DNA of 64,000 nucleotides from JAEUHZ01 sp964552795. Lineage in GTDB: Bacteria > Planctomycetota > UBA1135 > GCA-002686595. Location of the stretch: positions 195,872 through 259,871 of the forward strand of contig CAZKIO010000002.1 in assembly GCA_964552795.1 (NCBI GenBank), given 5' to 3'. This document shows, one piece after another, positions 1 to 9,493 of this stretch (positions within the stretch are counted from its first letter, which is position 1; each line of letters starts with the position of its first letter). Made by a program: the position numbers and the translations under genes. The notes under the pieces are model-generated. The model was not told the origin of the DNA. It searched no databases and saw only the letters and a list, made by a program, of their open reading frames with translations.

Positions 1-759
<759 letters not shown>

Positions 760-820
760 GGCGCGCGCGGCGCGCTCCCGCGAGGCAGCGCGCCTGACGG
801 CCACGGGAACGGCAACCTGC

Positions 821-2395
821 ATGGACATCGGCGGGATCCTGACGCGCGCCGCGGCGCTCTACCCGCGCTCGACGGCGGTGGTCGGCGTCGAGCGCGAGGG
901 CACGTACGCGGAACTGCACGAGCGTGCGCTGTGCCTGGGGACGGCGCTCTCCGCGCGCGGCCTCGCGCCGGGCGACCGCGTGGCGATCCTCGCCTGGAAC
1001 CAGCCCGAATACCTGGAGGCATACTTCGGCGCCGCGCTGGCGGGCCTCGTGCTGGTGCCGTTGAACGTGCGCCTCGCCGTGCCGGAGTTGCTCGAGGTGC
1101 TGCGCGACGCCGGCGTGCGCGCCCTGCTGGCGGAGGTCGAGTTCGCGTCCGCCGTGGCCGAACTCCAGGTGCAGCACGCGGACCTCGCGAGCGTCTTGTG
1201 GATCGGCGAGCCGCGGCCCGCGGGCGTGTGGGGCGAGGCGTACGAGGACGCGCTCCTCTCGGCCACGCGCCCGATCGAGCGCGTGCGCCCTGCCGGCGAC
1301 GCGCCCGCGCATCTGTACTACACGAGCGGAACGACCGGCCGGCCCAAGGGCGTCGTGCTGACGCACCGCAACGTCGCGACCCACGCGCTGGCCGCGATCG
1401 GCGAGCTCGCCCTGTCCGAGCGCGACGCGTGGGCGCACATCGCGCCGATGTTCCACCTGGCGGACGCCTGGGCGACCTTCGCGATCACCTGGGTCGGCGG
1501 ACGGCACGTGATGGTGCCGCGCTTCGACGCGCGCACGGCGCTCGACGTGTGCGCCGAGGAGCGCGTGACGATCACGAACCTGGTGCCGACCATGCTGAAC
1601 CTGATGGTCAAGGACCCGACGGCGCGCGGCCGCGACTGGAGCGCGCTGCGCGCGGTGCTGTCGGGCGGCGCGCCGATCGCGCCGGAGGTCGTGCGGCAGG
1701 TCATCGAGACCTTCGGCTGCGAGTACGTCCAGACCTACGGGATGACGGAGACGAGCCCGTACCTGACGCTCTCGCTCCTGAAGGAGCACATGCGGGCGCT
1801 TCCGCCGGCCGAGCAGATGGCCTTCCGGGCGAAGACCGGCCGGCCCTTCGCCGCCGTCGAGCTGCGGGTGGTGGGCGAGGACGGCCGGGACGTGCCGCCG
1901 GACGAGCGGACGGTGGGGGAGATCCGCGTGCGCGGCGAGACGGTGACTCCCGGGTACTGGAACCGTCCCGAGGAGACGGCCGCGGCGTTCGAGGACGGCT
2001 GGCTGAAGACCGGGGACCTGGCGGTCGTGGACGCCGAGGGGTTCGTGACGATCGTCGACCGCGCCAAGGACATGATCATCACCGGCGGCGAGAAGGTGTA
2101 CTCGACCGAGGTCGAGCACGTGCTGTACGCCCATCCGGCGGTGCTGGAGGCGGCGGTGTTCGGCGTGCCGGACGCGACGTGGGGCGAGAGCGTGCGCGCG
2201 GCGGTCGTGCTGCGGCCGGACGAGCGCGCCGACGGTCGCGAGGCCGAGCTGATCGCGTTCTGCCGCGAGCGGTTGGCGGCGTACAAGTGCCCGCGCGCGG
2301 TGCGCTTCGTCGACGCGCTGCCGCGGACGGGCAGCGGGAAGATCGCGAAGCGGGTGTTGCGAGCGGCCGGTGACGAGGGTTCGGCGCACGGGTAG
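821..2395 (+). CDS. AMP-forming acyl-CoA synthetase/ligase
   Basis: A full-length 524-residue member of the adenylate-forming superfamily, most like medium/long-chain fatty-acyl-CoA ligases. It would activate a carboxylic acid with ATP and CoA in the cytoplasm. The P-loop-like motif YYTSGTTGRPKGV is at residues 166-178. Further on are YGMTETSPY (A5), GYWNRPEETAAAFEDGWLKT, TGDLAVVDAEGFVTIVDR (A7/A8), and a C-terminal RTGSGKIAKRVLR carrying the catalytic lysine. The ATG at 821 gives a normal N-terminus (MDIGGILTRAA). No convincing Shine-Dalgarno precedes it. Substrate chain length cannot be read from the sequence. The spacing to the upstream acetyl-CoA synthetase allows co-transcription. Confidence 0.93.
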   Translation: MDIGGILTRAAALYPRSTAVVGVEREGTYAELHERALCLGTALSARGLAPGDRVAILAWNQPEYLEAYFGAALAGLVLVPLNVRLAVPELLEVLRDAGVRALLAEVEFASAVAELQVQHADLASVLWIGEPRPAGVWGEAYEDALLSATRPIERVRPAGDAPAHLYYTSGTTGRPKGVVLTHRNVATHALAAIGELALSERDAWAHIAPMFHLADAWATFAITWVGGRHVMVPRFDARTALDVCAEERVTITNLVPTMLNLMVKDPTARGRDWSALRAVLSGGAPIAPEVVRQVIETFGCEYVQTYGMTETSPYLTLSLLKEHMRALPPAEQMAFRAKTGRPFAAVELRVVGEDGRDVPPDERTVGEIRVRGETVTPGYWNRPEETAAAFEDGWLKTGDLAVVDAEGFVTIVDRAKDMIITGGEKVYSTEVEHVLYAHPAVLEAAVFGVPDATWGESVRAAVVLRPDERADGREAELIAFCRERLAAYKCPRAVRFVDALPRTGSGKIAKRVLRAAGDEGSAHG

Positions 2396-2770
2396 TCCCA
2401 GATGTGGGACATGTGCGTGCTTGGTTCGTTCGTGAACGACGAGAAACCTTCGAACGTGCATTGCACCGCGTTGAACCGAGTCTCCCGCACTGGCAGACTC
2501 GACCCGTGGTCACGGCTCTCCGCGCCGTGCGATCCTCCGGAGCCGCGCGTTCCGGCGTTCGCCTGAGCGGGAGCAGGTGATCGCGGCGTTCGTTCTCCCA
2601 GAGTCCGACTTCGAGCAGGACCCGGTCGACGATCGGGTGTGATCCGCGCGACGGGTCGCCGCGTCTGTAGGAGTGGGGCTGGCGGAGACGTGCCTCCTCG
2701 TCGTGCGGATGCGCCGCTCGACCGCTCTGTGGCGCTGCTTCCACCAACACCTGTGACTGGACTCCGTGTG
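2396..2770. other. Intergenic region with three inverted repeats
   Basis: A 375-nt stretch without a recognisable gene, and clearly less GC-rich than its left neighbour. It begins with a small hairpin overlapping the end of the acyl-CoA ligase (GTCCCA-GATG-TGGGAC, about 2396-2411). Then comes a 6-bp dyad TCGTTC-GT-GAACGA at 2426-2439, and a 7-bp stem CGAGTCT/AGACTCG at 2477-2483 and 2495-2501. The first and third could end transcription of the ligase gene, although neither has a T-run. The dyad could be an operator. From 2510 to 2770 I see no motif or protein homology that I can support. Confidence 0.4.
2477..2501 (+). terminator. Possible terminator hairpin downstream of the acyl-CoA ligase gene
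   Basis: Perfect 7-bp inverted repeat CGAGTCT/AGACTCG around an 11-nt loop, about 80 nt after the ligase stop codon. There is no T-tract, so intrinsic termination is uncertain. Confidence 0.3.
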
Positions 2771-5700
2771 ATGCTTGCTCACCTCCCTCGCCGTTCCGCG
2801 TTCCTCGCCTTCCTCGTTGTCGCGATCGGCCTCGCGTGGCTGCCAAGCGCTTGGGCGCAGTGTCCGCCGGCGCACTATGTGCAGGCCTCGACCAGCGCCC
2901 CGTGCGGCGACCCGCCGCCCGGTGGGCAGTGCACCACCTGCTCCGCAGCGGTCGGGCCGCTGAACGTCCCGCTGAACTGCTGGCCCGTCGCGAACGCCCC
3001 TACGGCCACGTTGTGCGGGGGCGGTAGCATCAACTGTACGGGCGCTGGGTGTCTGACCTCGGTGACGTACTCTGCATGTTGTGCCGGTGAGAGGCCCAAC
3101 CAATCCCAGACTCCGCCCTCCTGCCCGACGCGGCTGCAGTTCCCCCGGTTCAACCAGAACTTCGGGACACTGCAGAAGGTCGAGTACTGGAGTCGCGTGC
3201 AGGTCACGCAGGTCCTGCTGCGCTTCACGAACACCAGCACCACCCAGGGCTGCGACTTGGGCGGCGGGTCCTACAACCTGACCGGCCAGATCTTCGACCC
3301 GCTGGTCACCCTGGATGCGAGTTGCACGACAGCGTCCCCCGGCATGTTCCCCGGGCCCGGTGCGCTGTTCTCCGCGACCCTCCCGGCGGGTACGACCATC
3401 GGACCCGGCGCTCCGCCCTTGGAGATCGATCTGCTCGCGACGGGGGCGGTCCAGCCGTTTTTCTCCTCCTCGGTCGTGTGCCGCACCCCCGCGACCCCGG
3501 GATTCCAGGACACCACGGGCGCCTGCGACGTCCGCTTCACGCCGAGGTTTCTGGCGAACAACAGCTTTGCCACGCAATGCCCGAATGTGATCGTCGAGGT
3601 CATCACGCGGACGCGCGTCGAGGCCTTCCTGACGTACTGGTTCTGCCGTACACCGCCGGTCGCGGTCTGTGATCGCCTCGATGTGTGTGCGGGGGTCGCC
3701 GGGACGGTGAACGTGCTCGCCAACGACACGCTGGGCAACGGATCGCCGGTCACGGCAGGGACCATCAACTGCGGCAGCCTGACCATCGTCAACCAGGGAA
3801 CCCGCGGGGTCGCGACGATCGTCCCTTGCCCGCCGGGCAGCCTGCCTTGCATCAACAACTGCATCCGTTACACGCCGAACGCCGGTCAGCCGCCAGGCAC
3901 GGCCCCCGTCCGCGACACATTCACGTACCGATTCACCGACTCATTCGGATGCACTTCCAACATCGGATCGGTGGAGGTGTTCCTGCATCCCAACCCCGTC
4001 GTACCCAACCGGACAGCCGACACCTGCCGCGGCATTGCCGTCACCACCGAGGTCCTGTGCGGGACGACGCTGGCCTCGGCCGCCACTTTCACAGGCACGT
4101 GCCTCACTCCGTCGATGGTCAACATCGCCGCCGCGACGCTGAACTGCGACAGCCTGACCCTGGTCGCACCCCAACCCACAGCCGCGCAGGGGACCGTGTC
4201 GATCGTGAGCTGCCCGCCGGGCACCTGTGCGGGCGGCGGTGCCTTTCCCTGCCCGACCAGGTGCATCCGCTTCACGCCCACGGCGACCTTCACGGGGGTC
4301 GTCTCGATCGGCTATCGGATCGCTGACAACTTCGGGTGCCTGGGCACCGGCACGCTCACGGTGAACGTCAGGACGCCACCCACTGCGAATCCCGATCCGG
4401 CCTGCACGTGTCATCCCAATCCCGTGCTGATCGACGTGCTGTCCAACGACACCGCGGCAGCGGGCCGAACGCTGAACCGCTGCTCGTTGACGGTCACGGG
4501 GGCGCCGACCTACGGCACCGCGGTGGTCGTGGGGAGCACGACGCCGCCCTGCACGGGCAACCAGATCCAGTACACGCCCCCCGCGGCATTTGTCGGCACG
4601 GGAAGGTCGTTCGTGGACACCTTCACGTACTCGATCACGGACAGCAATAATTGCACGAGCACGGCCACCGTCACGGTCACCGTTTATCTGACGCCCCAAG
4701 CGAACGACGACCCGGCGATGGTGGACACGTCGACGCCGGACTACCCGCCGATCAGCATCAGCCTCTTCGACAACGACTTCCCGAACCCACTCCCGGCCAG
4801 CATCGTGGCGTCAATCATCGAGCAGCCGGACGGCACGAAGGGGACCCTCGTTTCGTTCAATCCGTTGACCGGGGTCGCGGTCTACGATCCGCTGCCTACT
4901 TTCACCGGCGAGGACACCTTCCGCTATCGTCTCTGCAACCCGACGCCCGCTGCGTGCGCTGCGCCGTGTCCGCCGCCGACGGCCCCGGCCTGCACCGGCT
5001 GTTGCAGCGAGGCGACGGTGACCATTCGCATCATCCCGCCCTGCCCCGAATTGAATCGCCGGAATCCGGGGAGCCTGCTCATCTTCCCGATCTTCGACAA
5101 TCGGCAGGGCAACCTGACGATGGTGACCGTCACGAACACCAACTGTGATTTCACCCCCGGACCTGGGACCCTCTTCGCCGGGACCGTCGACCTGAAGTAC
5201 TACTACGTCGGGAAGTACGGTCTCAACGGCGAGGACCTGGGCTGCCTTGCCGCCAATCGAACGCGGCGGCTGTCGCCCTGCGACACGATCACCGTCTGGA
5301 CCAGCGCGGACAACCCCAACCAGTCCCTGGGGTACCTCTACGTGTACGCCATCAGCCCGACCACAGGTCAGCCGATCGTGTTCAATCACCTGATCGGGCA
5401 GGAGATCTTCCTGGAGGGACCGACGGGCCACGACGATGCCGTGAACGCGATCATCTACCGCGGTATCGGCAGCCCGACCGGCGGGGACCCGCGCCCGACG
5501 GGTACCCTGACCAACCTCGACGGGGATGCGCACCGGGACCTGGATGGGAGGGAGTACGACCTGTCTCCGAACCGGATCCTCATACCGCGCTTCCTGGGAC
5601 AGGACCCGCCTGGCGGGATGTTCCGCAGCCGCCTGATCCTCCTGGCCCTCAGCGGCGGCATCCAGTTCAACACGAACCTGAACCTGCTCATCTACAACGA

Positions 5701-6043
5701 CAACGAGGTCGTGCAGTCGGCCAACCTCTCGTTCCGTTGTTGGGACTTGCGCTACCTCACCGACATTTCCGGCGGATTTGCCAACGACTTCCTGCGGGCG
5801 CTCGGGGACAATCCGGAGGAGATCCTAGGGTCCCCGACGCGCGAGTCGGGCTGGCTCCGACTCGACGGCGACATCGCTTTCAGCACGCAGGCGCAGATCC
5901 TGGACCCGGCATTCTGGGCGGTCCTCATCGAGGACGTCCCGCCGCGGCCGGTGATCGACCTGCCCTGGGAGGAGTGTGTGCCCGGACAGGCGGTCCAGGA
6001 CAACGGCGACCTCCTTCCCACGGGGGCGTTGGGCGACTACTGA
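2771..6043 (+). CDS. Large secreted protein with four Ig/cadherin-like repeats, cysteine-rich
   Basis: A 1090-residue exported protein. The chosen ATG at 2771 starts a clear signal peptide (MLAHLPRRSAFLAFLVVAIG, cleavage after SAWA, mature start QCPPAHY). The longer open frame from 2639 would bury this signal, and GTG 2768 is equally possible. Residues about 295-755 hold four related modules of roughly 110 residues. Each has an early NDT/DND-type segment (VLANDT, VLSNDT, LFDNDF) and closes with a strand such as FTYRFTDSFGCTSN, IGYRIADNFGCLG or FTYSITDSNNCTST. This is the layout of bacterial Ig-like/cadherin-like tandem domains. The C-terminal ~330 residues (from CPELNRRNPGSLLIFPIFDN) form a separate domain that I cannot name. 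Cysteine is unusually abundant, suggesting disulfides outside the cytoplasm. Role probably surface or extracellular adhesion/structure; this is inference. Codon third positions are less G/C-biased than in neighbours. Confidence 0.8.
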   Translation: MLAHLPRRSAFLAFLVVAIGLAWLPSAWAQCPPAHYVQASTSAPCGDPPPGGQCTTCSAAVGPLNVPLNCWPVANAPTATLCGGGSINCTGAGCLTSVTYSACCAGERPNQSQTPPSCPTRLQFPRFNQNFGTLQKVEYWSRVQVTQVLLRFTNTSTTQGCDLGGGSYNLTGQIFDPLVTLDASCTTASPGMFPGPGALFSATLPAGTTIGPGAPPLEIDLLATGAVQPFFSSSVVCRTPATPGFQDTTGACDVRFTPRFLANNSFATQCPNVIVEVITRTRVEAFLTYWFCRTPPVAVCDRLDVCAGVAGTVNVLANDTLGNGSPVTAGTINCGSLTIVNQGTRGVATIVPCPPGSLPCINNCIRYTPNAGQPPGTAPVRDTFTYRFTDSFGCTSNIGSVEVFLHPNPVVPNRTADTCRGIAVTTEVLCGTTLASAATFTGTCLTPSMVNIAAATLNCDSLTLVAPQPTAAQGTVSIVSCPPGTCAGGGAFPCPTRCIRFTPTATFTGVVSIGYRIADNFGCLGTGTLTVNVRTPPTANPDPACTCHPNPVLIDVLSNDTAAAGRTLNRCSLTVTGAPTYGTAVVVGSTTPPCTGNQIQYTPPAAFVGTGRSFVDTFTYSITDSNNCTSTATVTVTVYLTPQANDDPAMVDTSTPDYPPISISLFDNDFPNPLPASIVASIIEQPDGTKGTLVSFNPLTGVAVYDPLPTFTGEDTFRYRLCNPTPAACAAPCPPPTAPACTGCCSEATVTIRIIPPCPELNRRNPGSLLIFPIFDNRQGNLTMVTVTNTNCDFTPGPGTLFAGTVDLKYYYVGKYGLNGEDLGCLAANRTRRLSPCDTITVWTSADNPNQSLGYLYVYAISPTTGQPIVFNHLIGQEIFLEGPTGHDDAVNAIIYRGIGSPTGGDPRPTGTLTNLDGDAHRDLDGREYDLSPNRILIPRFLGQDPPGGMFRSRLILLALSGGIQFNTNLNLLIYNDNEVVQSANLSFRCWDLRYLTDISGGFANDFLRALGDNPEEILGSPTRESGWLRLDGDIAFSTQAQILDPAFWAVLIEDVPPRPVIDLPWEECVPGQAVQDNGDLLPTGALGDY

Positions 6044-6264
6044 TCGCAGTTCGCACGGAAAGTGCTTCCCAGCGGCGCCCCGACCCCGGGCGTCGGCCTG
6101 GGACTGGTCGGATTGGGCTCGCAGGAACCGAACGATAGGAATCTGCAATGGCTCAAGGTCTGGCCCCCGAGACATCGATGGGCTGCTCCGTTCACGGGTC
6201 TGGCAAGGCCCGGGACCGGGTTAGGGCCGTTGGTCCAGCCCGCGAAGCGCAGGGGCAGGAACGG

Positions 6265-7926
6265 ATGAGGAAGCAGTCTATGGCTTGGCAGGAAGGCAAG
6301 CGGGCGCTGTTGCTGGCGGCGCTGACCACCGCAACGGCGGCGGGCACTGAGGGATCGGTCCAACACATCTGGTCGCATCCGAGCGGGACGGAATCCTGGA
6401 TCGGGGGAGCAGTGGCCCTCGGCAACGGCGGGTCCCAAGTCTACGGCGAATTCACGGGGATCAACGGCTTCTCGAGGCTGTTCTCAGCCTTCGACGGGCC
6501 GTCCCCGACGCCCATCTGGCAGTTCAACCAGCCGATGCTGACCACAGCGACCTCGATCGCCAGCAGCGAGCGGGGAGACCTGCATGCGGTGCTGGTCTAC
6601 CAGAGCACGAGCACGCCGTCGAAGACCCCTTCGATCTACGTGAACCGCTCCTCGAGCTCGGTTCCTGTTTGGACGTACGACTTCCCGCTGGCCGTGACGA
6701 CCGAGCCGTCCGCGCTGCACATGAGCGTGGATGGAAGCACGGTGATTGCCTGGGTGTTCGATCAGTTGGCCAACCGAACCCGGGTCGCCAGCTTCCACGG
6801 GAGCACAGGCGCCCTGCGTTGGACGGGGCTCGTGCAGACCTACGGCCCGCCGGTGGGCTCGGTCCTCTCGCGCGATGGAACGCGCTTGGCGTTGATGGGG
6901 AACATCGCGTCGGTTGTCCTGGATGCCCAGTCGGGCACTGAGACAGGGCTGCTGTCCAACGGGAGCTCGGTCGCGCCGACCGGACACGCGGTCTCGCAGG
7001 CCGGCATCAACCTCGTGAAGGCACGCTTCGACCGTCACGTCGAGGTCTGGAATCGAACCGCCTCCGGCTACGAGTTCGCGAGGACCTTCGATCTGGGTGC
7101 GGGCGTGCTGCCCACGGCAAGCGTCCTGTCGAACGACGGTTCGCTGCTGTGCGTCTCGGGAATGACCACGGGCGCTGGCCGGACCCTCAAGGTCCGCATC
7201 TTCGATCTCAACAGCGCCTCCTCAACGCCCCTGTTCGCCGAGGACCTGACCGGTGCGGGCGCCTTCCAGGTCTGGACGACTGGCATGTGCCTGAGTGATC
7301 GCGCGGACGTCCTGAGCCTGGCCACGACTGGGGATGCCGCGGCGCTCGTGCCCGAGATCCTGGTGTACAAGCGTTCAGCTGCGACCGGCGCGTGGACGCG
7401 GGTCTTCAGCCACGACCTGCCGGGGTCGGCCATGGACATGGACCTCTCGGCGGATGGGAAGAAGCTCGTCGTGGGCAGCAAGGCGATCCACGCCATGGCT
7501 CTGGGCGGCGGTGGCCAGATCGACCTCTTCCGCCTCGCGGACGCGGACCTCACGCTGCAAGGCGTCCCGCGCGCCGGCAGCATGGCGAACTTCACCATGA
7601 AGACCACGCCGAACTCGCCGTGTGCGCTGATCGTGTCGACGGAATTGGCGCCCGCCAACCCGGCCGCCACGGGGCCCTACCTGCAACTGGGCCGCACTCG
7701 CACGCGCATCCTGGCGGCGGGCACGTCCAACGCGGCGGGCGAGTTCACGCGCACGCTGCCCCTCACGGCGGCGAACTTCGCGATGCTCGACGATCCCGCG
7801 ACTTCCGTGAACGAGGCCGTGCAGGCGTTGCAGGTCGGCGGGACGTTCTACGTGCAGGGCGTGCGCCTGACGCCGCGCCGCTTCACCGAGGACGCGATCA
7901 CCGTCACGATCCTGCCGCAGCAGTGA
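6265..7926 (+). CDS. Secreted beta-propeller-like protein
   Basis: A 553-residue exported protein. The ATG at 6265 is preferred over the upstream in-frame ATG at 6148 because it has a purine-rich AGGGGCAGGA about 10 nt upstream and begins a signal-peptide-like N-terminus (MRKQSMAWQEGKRALLLAAL, then TTATAAG). The body repeats blade-like segments with an S-x-DG pattern: VLSRDGTRLALMGN, VLSNDGSLLCVSG, MDLSADGKKLVVGS. This is the usual look of a WD40/YVTN-type beta-propeller. The last ~120 residues (from PRAGSMANFTMKTTP) form an extra beta-rich domain, perhaps for surface anchoring. It follows the large Ig-repeat protein on the same strand and shares its lower GC, so the two may be one surface module. 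No enzyme motif is visible and the exact function is unknown. Confidence 0.75.
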   Translation: MRKQSMAWQEGKRALLLAALTTATAAGTEGSVQHIWSHPSGTESWIGGAVALGNGGSQVYGEFTGINGFSRLFSAFDGPSPTPIWQFNQPMLTTATSIASSERGDLHAVLVYQSTSTPSKTPSIYVNRSSSSVPVWTYDFPLAVTTEPSALHMSVDGSTVIAWVFDQLANRTRVASFHGSTGALRWTGLVQTYGPPVGSVLSRDGTRLALMGNIASVVLDAQSGTETGLLSNGSSVAPTGHAVSQAGINLVKARFDRHVEVWNRTASGYEFARTFDLGAGVLPTASVLSNDGSLLCVSGMTTGAGRTLKVRIFDLNSASSTPLFAEDLTGAGAFQVWTTGMCLSDRADVLSLATTGDAAALVPEILVYKRSAATGAWTRVFSHDLPGSAMDMDLSADGKKLVVGSKAIHAMALGGGGQIDLFRLADADLTLQGVPRAGSMANFTMKTTPNSPCALIVSTELAPANPAATGPYLQLGRTRTRILAAGTSNAAGEFTRTLPLTAANFAMLDDPATSVNEAVQALQVGGTFYVQGVRLTPRRFTEDAITVTILPQQ

Positions 7927-7935
7927 TCCCGAGGG

Positions 7936-7950
7936 CCCGCCGCGGGCGGG
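7936..7950. terminator. Hairpin between convergent genes
   Basis: CCCGCC-GCG-GGCGGG stem-loop that abuts the stop codon of the minus-strand protease gene and lies 9 nt after the stop of the plus-strand propeller gene. It is well placed to end transcription from both sides, but there is no T-run. Confidence 0.4.
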
Positions 7951-9489
7951 TCAGCGTCCCGCCGGAGGGGTGACCAACACACGCCACTCCTCCGGCACGA
8001 GCGCGATCGGCCGCACGTAGCCGATCTGGCCGGAGCCGCTCTCGACCGTCGAACTCGGCACGCCGATCAGGCGGCCGGCGGCGTCGAGCGCGGCTCCGCC
8101 GCTGTTTCCGACGGTGATCTCGGCGTCGGTCTTCAGCAGCGTCCCGGCCGGGCCCAGCTCGAAGCCCGAGACCACGCCGCGCGTCGCGCTGATCGTGACA
8201 CGCGAGCCTTCGCCGCCGGTCGCGGGGTAGCCGACCATCCACAGCGTCGAGCCGATCGCCGGCGCCTCGCTCGCGCCGAACGCGACGGTGGGGAACCGGT
8301 AGCCTTCCGGCAGCGGCTGCCCGTAGAAGCCGTTCACGATGCGCACGAGCGCGAGGTCGCGCTCCTCGTCGAAGCGCTCGACGCGGCCGCGGAACAGCTC
8401 GACCGCGGGGCGGCTCGGATCGAGCGGCACGGAAACCACGACGTCGTCGACCGGACCGCCGCCGAGGCGCTCGACGACGTGCGCGTTCGTCAGGATCCAG
8501 CCGTCCGCGCCGACCAGCGTGCCGCTGCCCGTGCCGCCGTCCACCGCCAGTTCGACCACGGCGCACAGCGCGCGGGCCAACTCGGGCAACGCATCCGCGC
8601 GCTCGCCCGGGAGCACGGGGAACCGCAGCAACTCTGCCGGAGGCTCCGCGTCCAGCGTCGCCAGCAGCGTGAAGCGCGCGGGGCGGCCGTCATCCCAGGG
8701 CTCGACGACGTCGACGAACCACGCGCCCTCCTCGACGGGGCGTCCCCCGGCGCCGCGCACGACCAGGCTCTCGCGGCCGTAGAGGTTTTCCGCGGAGACG
8801 ACCGATCCGTCGAGCACGCGGAACGGCGCGCCGGCGTGCGCGAACAGGTCGAGGTCGCCGTCCGCGTCGAGCACGTCGATGCGCAGCGCGGGGCTGCCGG
8901 CGGGCACGGCGACGCGGAACGTCTGGTGGCCCGATCCGCGCGCCGCGATCGCGCCCTCCAGGCGTGTGCCCGGGACGAGGTCCGTCCACGCGTCGGACGT
9001 CCACACGCGCGCCGTGATCTCGAACGGCAGGCGCTGCAGCTCGCCGGCCGGCCCGCGCGGACCGCGCCCGGCATCCCAATCCACGCGCGCGTGCCAGCGT
9101 CCGCGCGCGACCGCGGGATCGCTGAAGCGGCTCACCAGGATCGTGGCGCGCCCCGCGTCCGTCCAGGCGCACACGTCGTCCTCGCCGCCGTCGCCCACCG
9201 CCGCGCCCTGGCGCACGTGCAGGCCGAGCTCGGCACCGCTCGCCACGAGGTCGAAGCGCAACGCGGTCGCGTCGTCCGGCACGTCGACGACGAAGTCCGC
9301 GTGCTCCGCCGCGGGAAGGTCGAGCACGCTCTCGACCGTGCGGCCCGGCTCGAGTCGCGCCGGCCGGTCCGTGCCGGTGGTCAGCGCTGCCAATCCGGCG
9401 TCGCACGCACCCAGCAGGCAGACGAGCAGCGCGCCGATGCCGCGGCTCCGCGTGCGCCTCGCCCCGGGAATCCGGCCGCGCGCGTCCAC
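7951..9489 (-). CDS. Trypsin-like (S1) serine protease lipoprotein with PPC-type domains
   Basis: A 512-residue protein beginning at a GTG (9489). The N-terminus RRTRSRGIGALLVCLLGAC ends in a lipobox-like LGAC, so Cys29 is a likely lipidation site. Residues about 45-145 and 170-285 resemble bacterial pre-peptidase (PPC) beta domains: ARLEPGRTVESVLDLP with DFVVDVPDDA, and TRLEGAIAARGSGHQTFRVA with DGDLDLFAHAG. The C-terminal third is an S1/DegP-like protease with the full triad: His337 in WILTNAHVVE, Asp378 in ERDLALVRI, and Ser463 in GNSGGAALDAAG. No PDZ domain follows. Probable role: envelope proteolysis or processing of secreted proteins. It stops next to the two large secreted proteins on the opposite strand, and its start lies only 4 nt from the stop of the epimerase gene upstream, so those two probably form one transcription unit. 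Confidence 0.87.
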   Translation of the reverse strand: MDARGRIPGARRTRSRGIGALLVCLLGACDAGLAALTTGTDRPARLEPGRTVESVLDLPAAEHADFVVDVPDDATALRFDLVASGAELGLHVRQGAAVGDGGEDDVCAWTDAGRATILVSRFSDPAVARGRWHARVDWDAGRGPRGPAGELQRLPFEITARVWTSDAWTDLVPGTRLEGAIAARGSGHQTFRVAVPAGSPALRIDVLDADGDLDLFAHAGAPFRVLDGSVVSAENLYGRESLVVRGAGGRPVEEGAWFVDVVEPWDDGRPARFTLLATLDAEPPAELLRFPVLPGERADALPELARALCAVVELAVDGGTGSGTLVGADGWILTNAHVVERLGGGPVDDVVVSVPLDPSRPAVELFRGRVERFDEERDLALVRIVNGFYGQPLPEGYRFPTVAFGASEAPAIGSTLWMVGYPATGGEGSRVTISATRGVVSGFELGPAGTLLKTDAEITVGNSGGAALDAAGRLIGVPSSTVESGSGQIGYVRPIALVPEEWRVLVTPPAGR

Positions 9490-9493
9490 GCCG

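Noticed and set aside
2510..2770. Possible gene remnant upstream of the Ig-repeat protein
   Set aside because: Short peptide strings can be read in both strands but show no recognisable family, and the open frame that reaches the Ig-repeat protein from 2639 lacks a signal peptide at its start.
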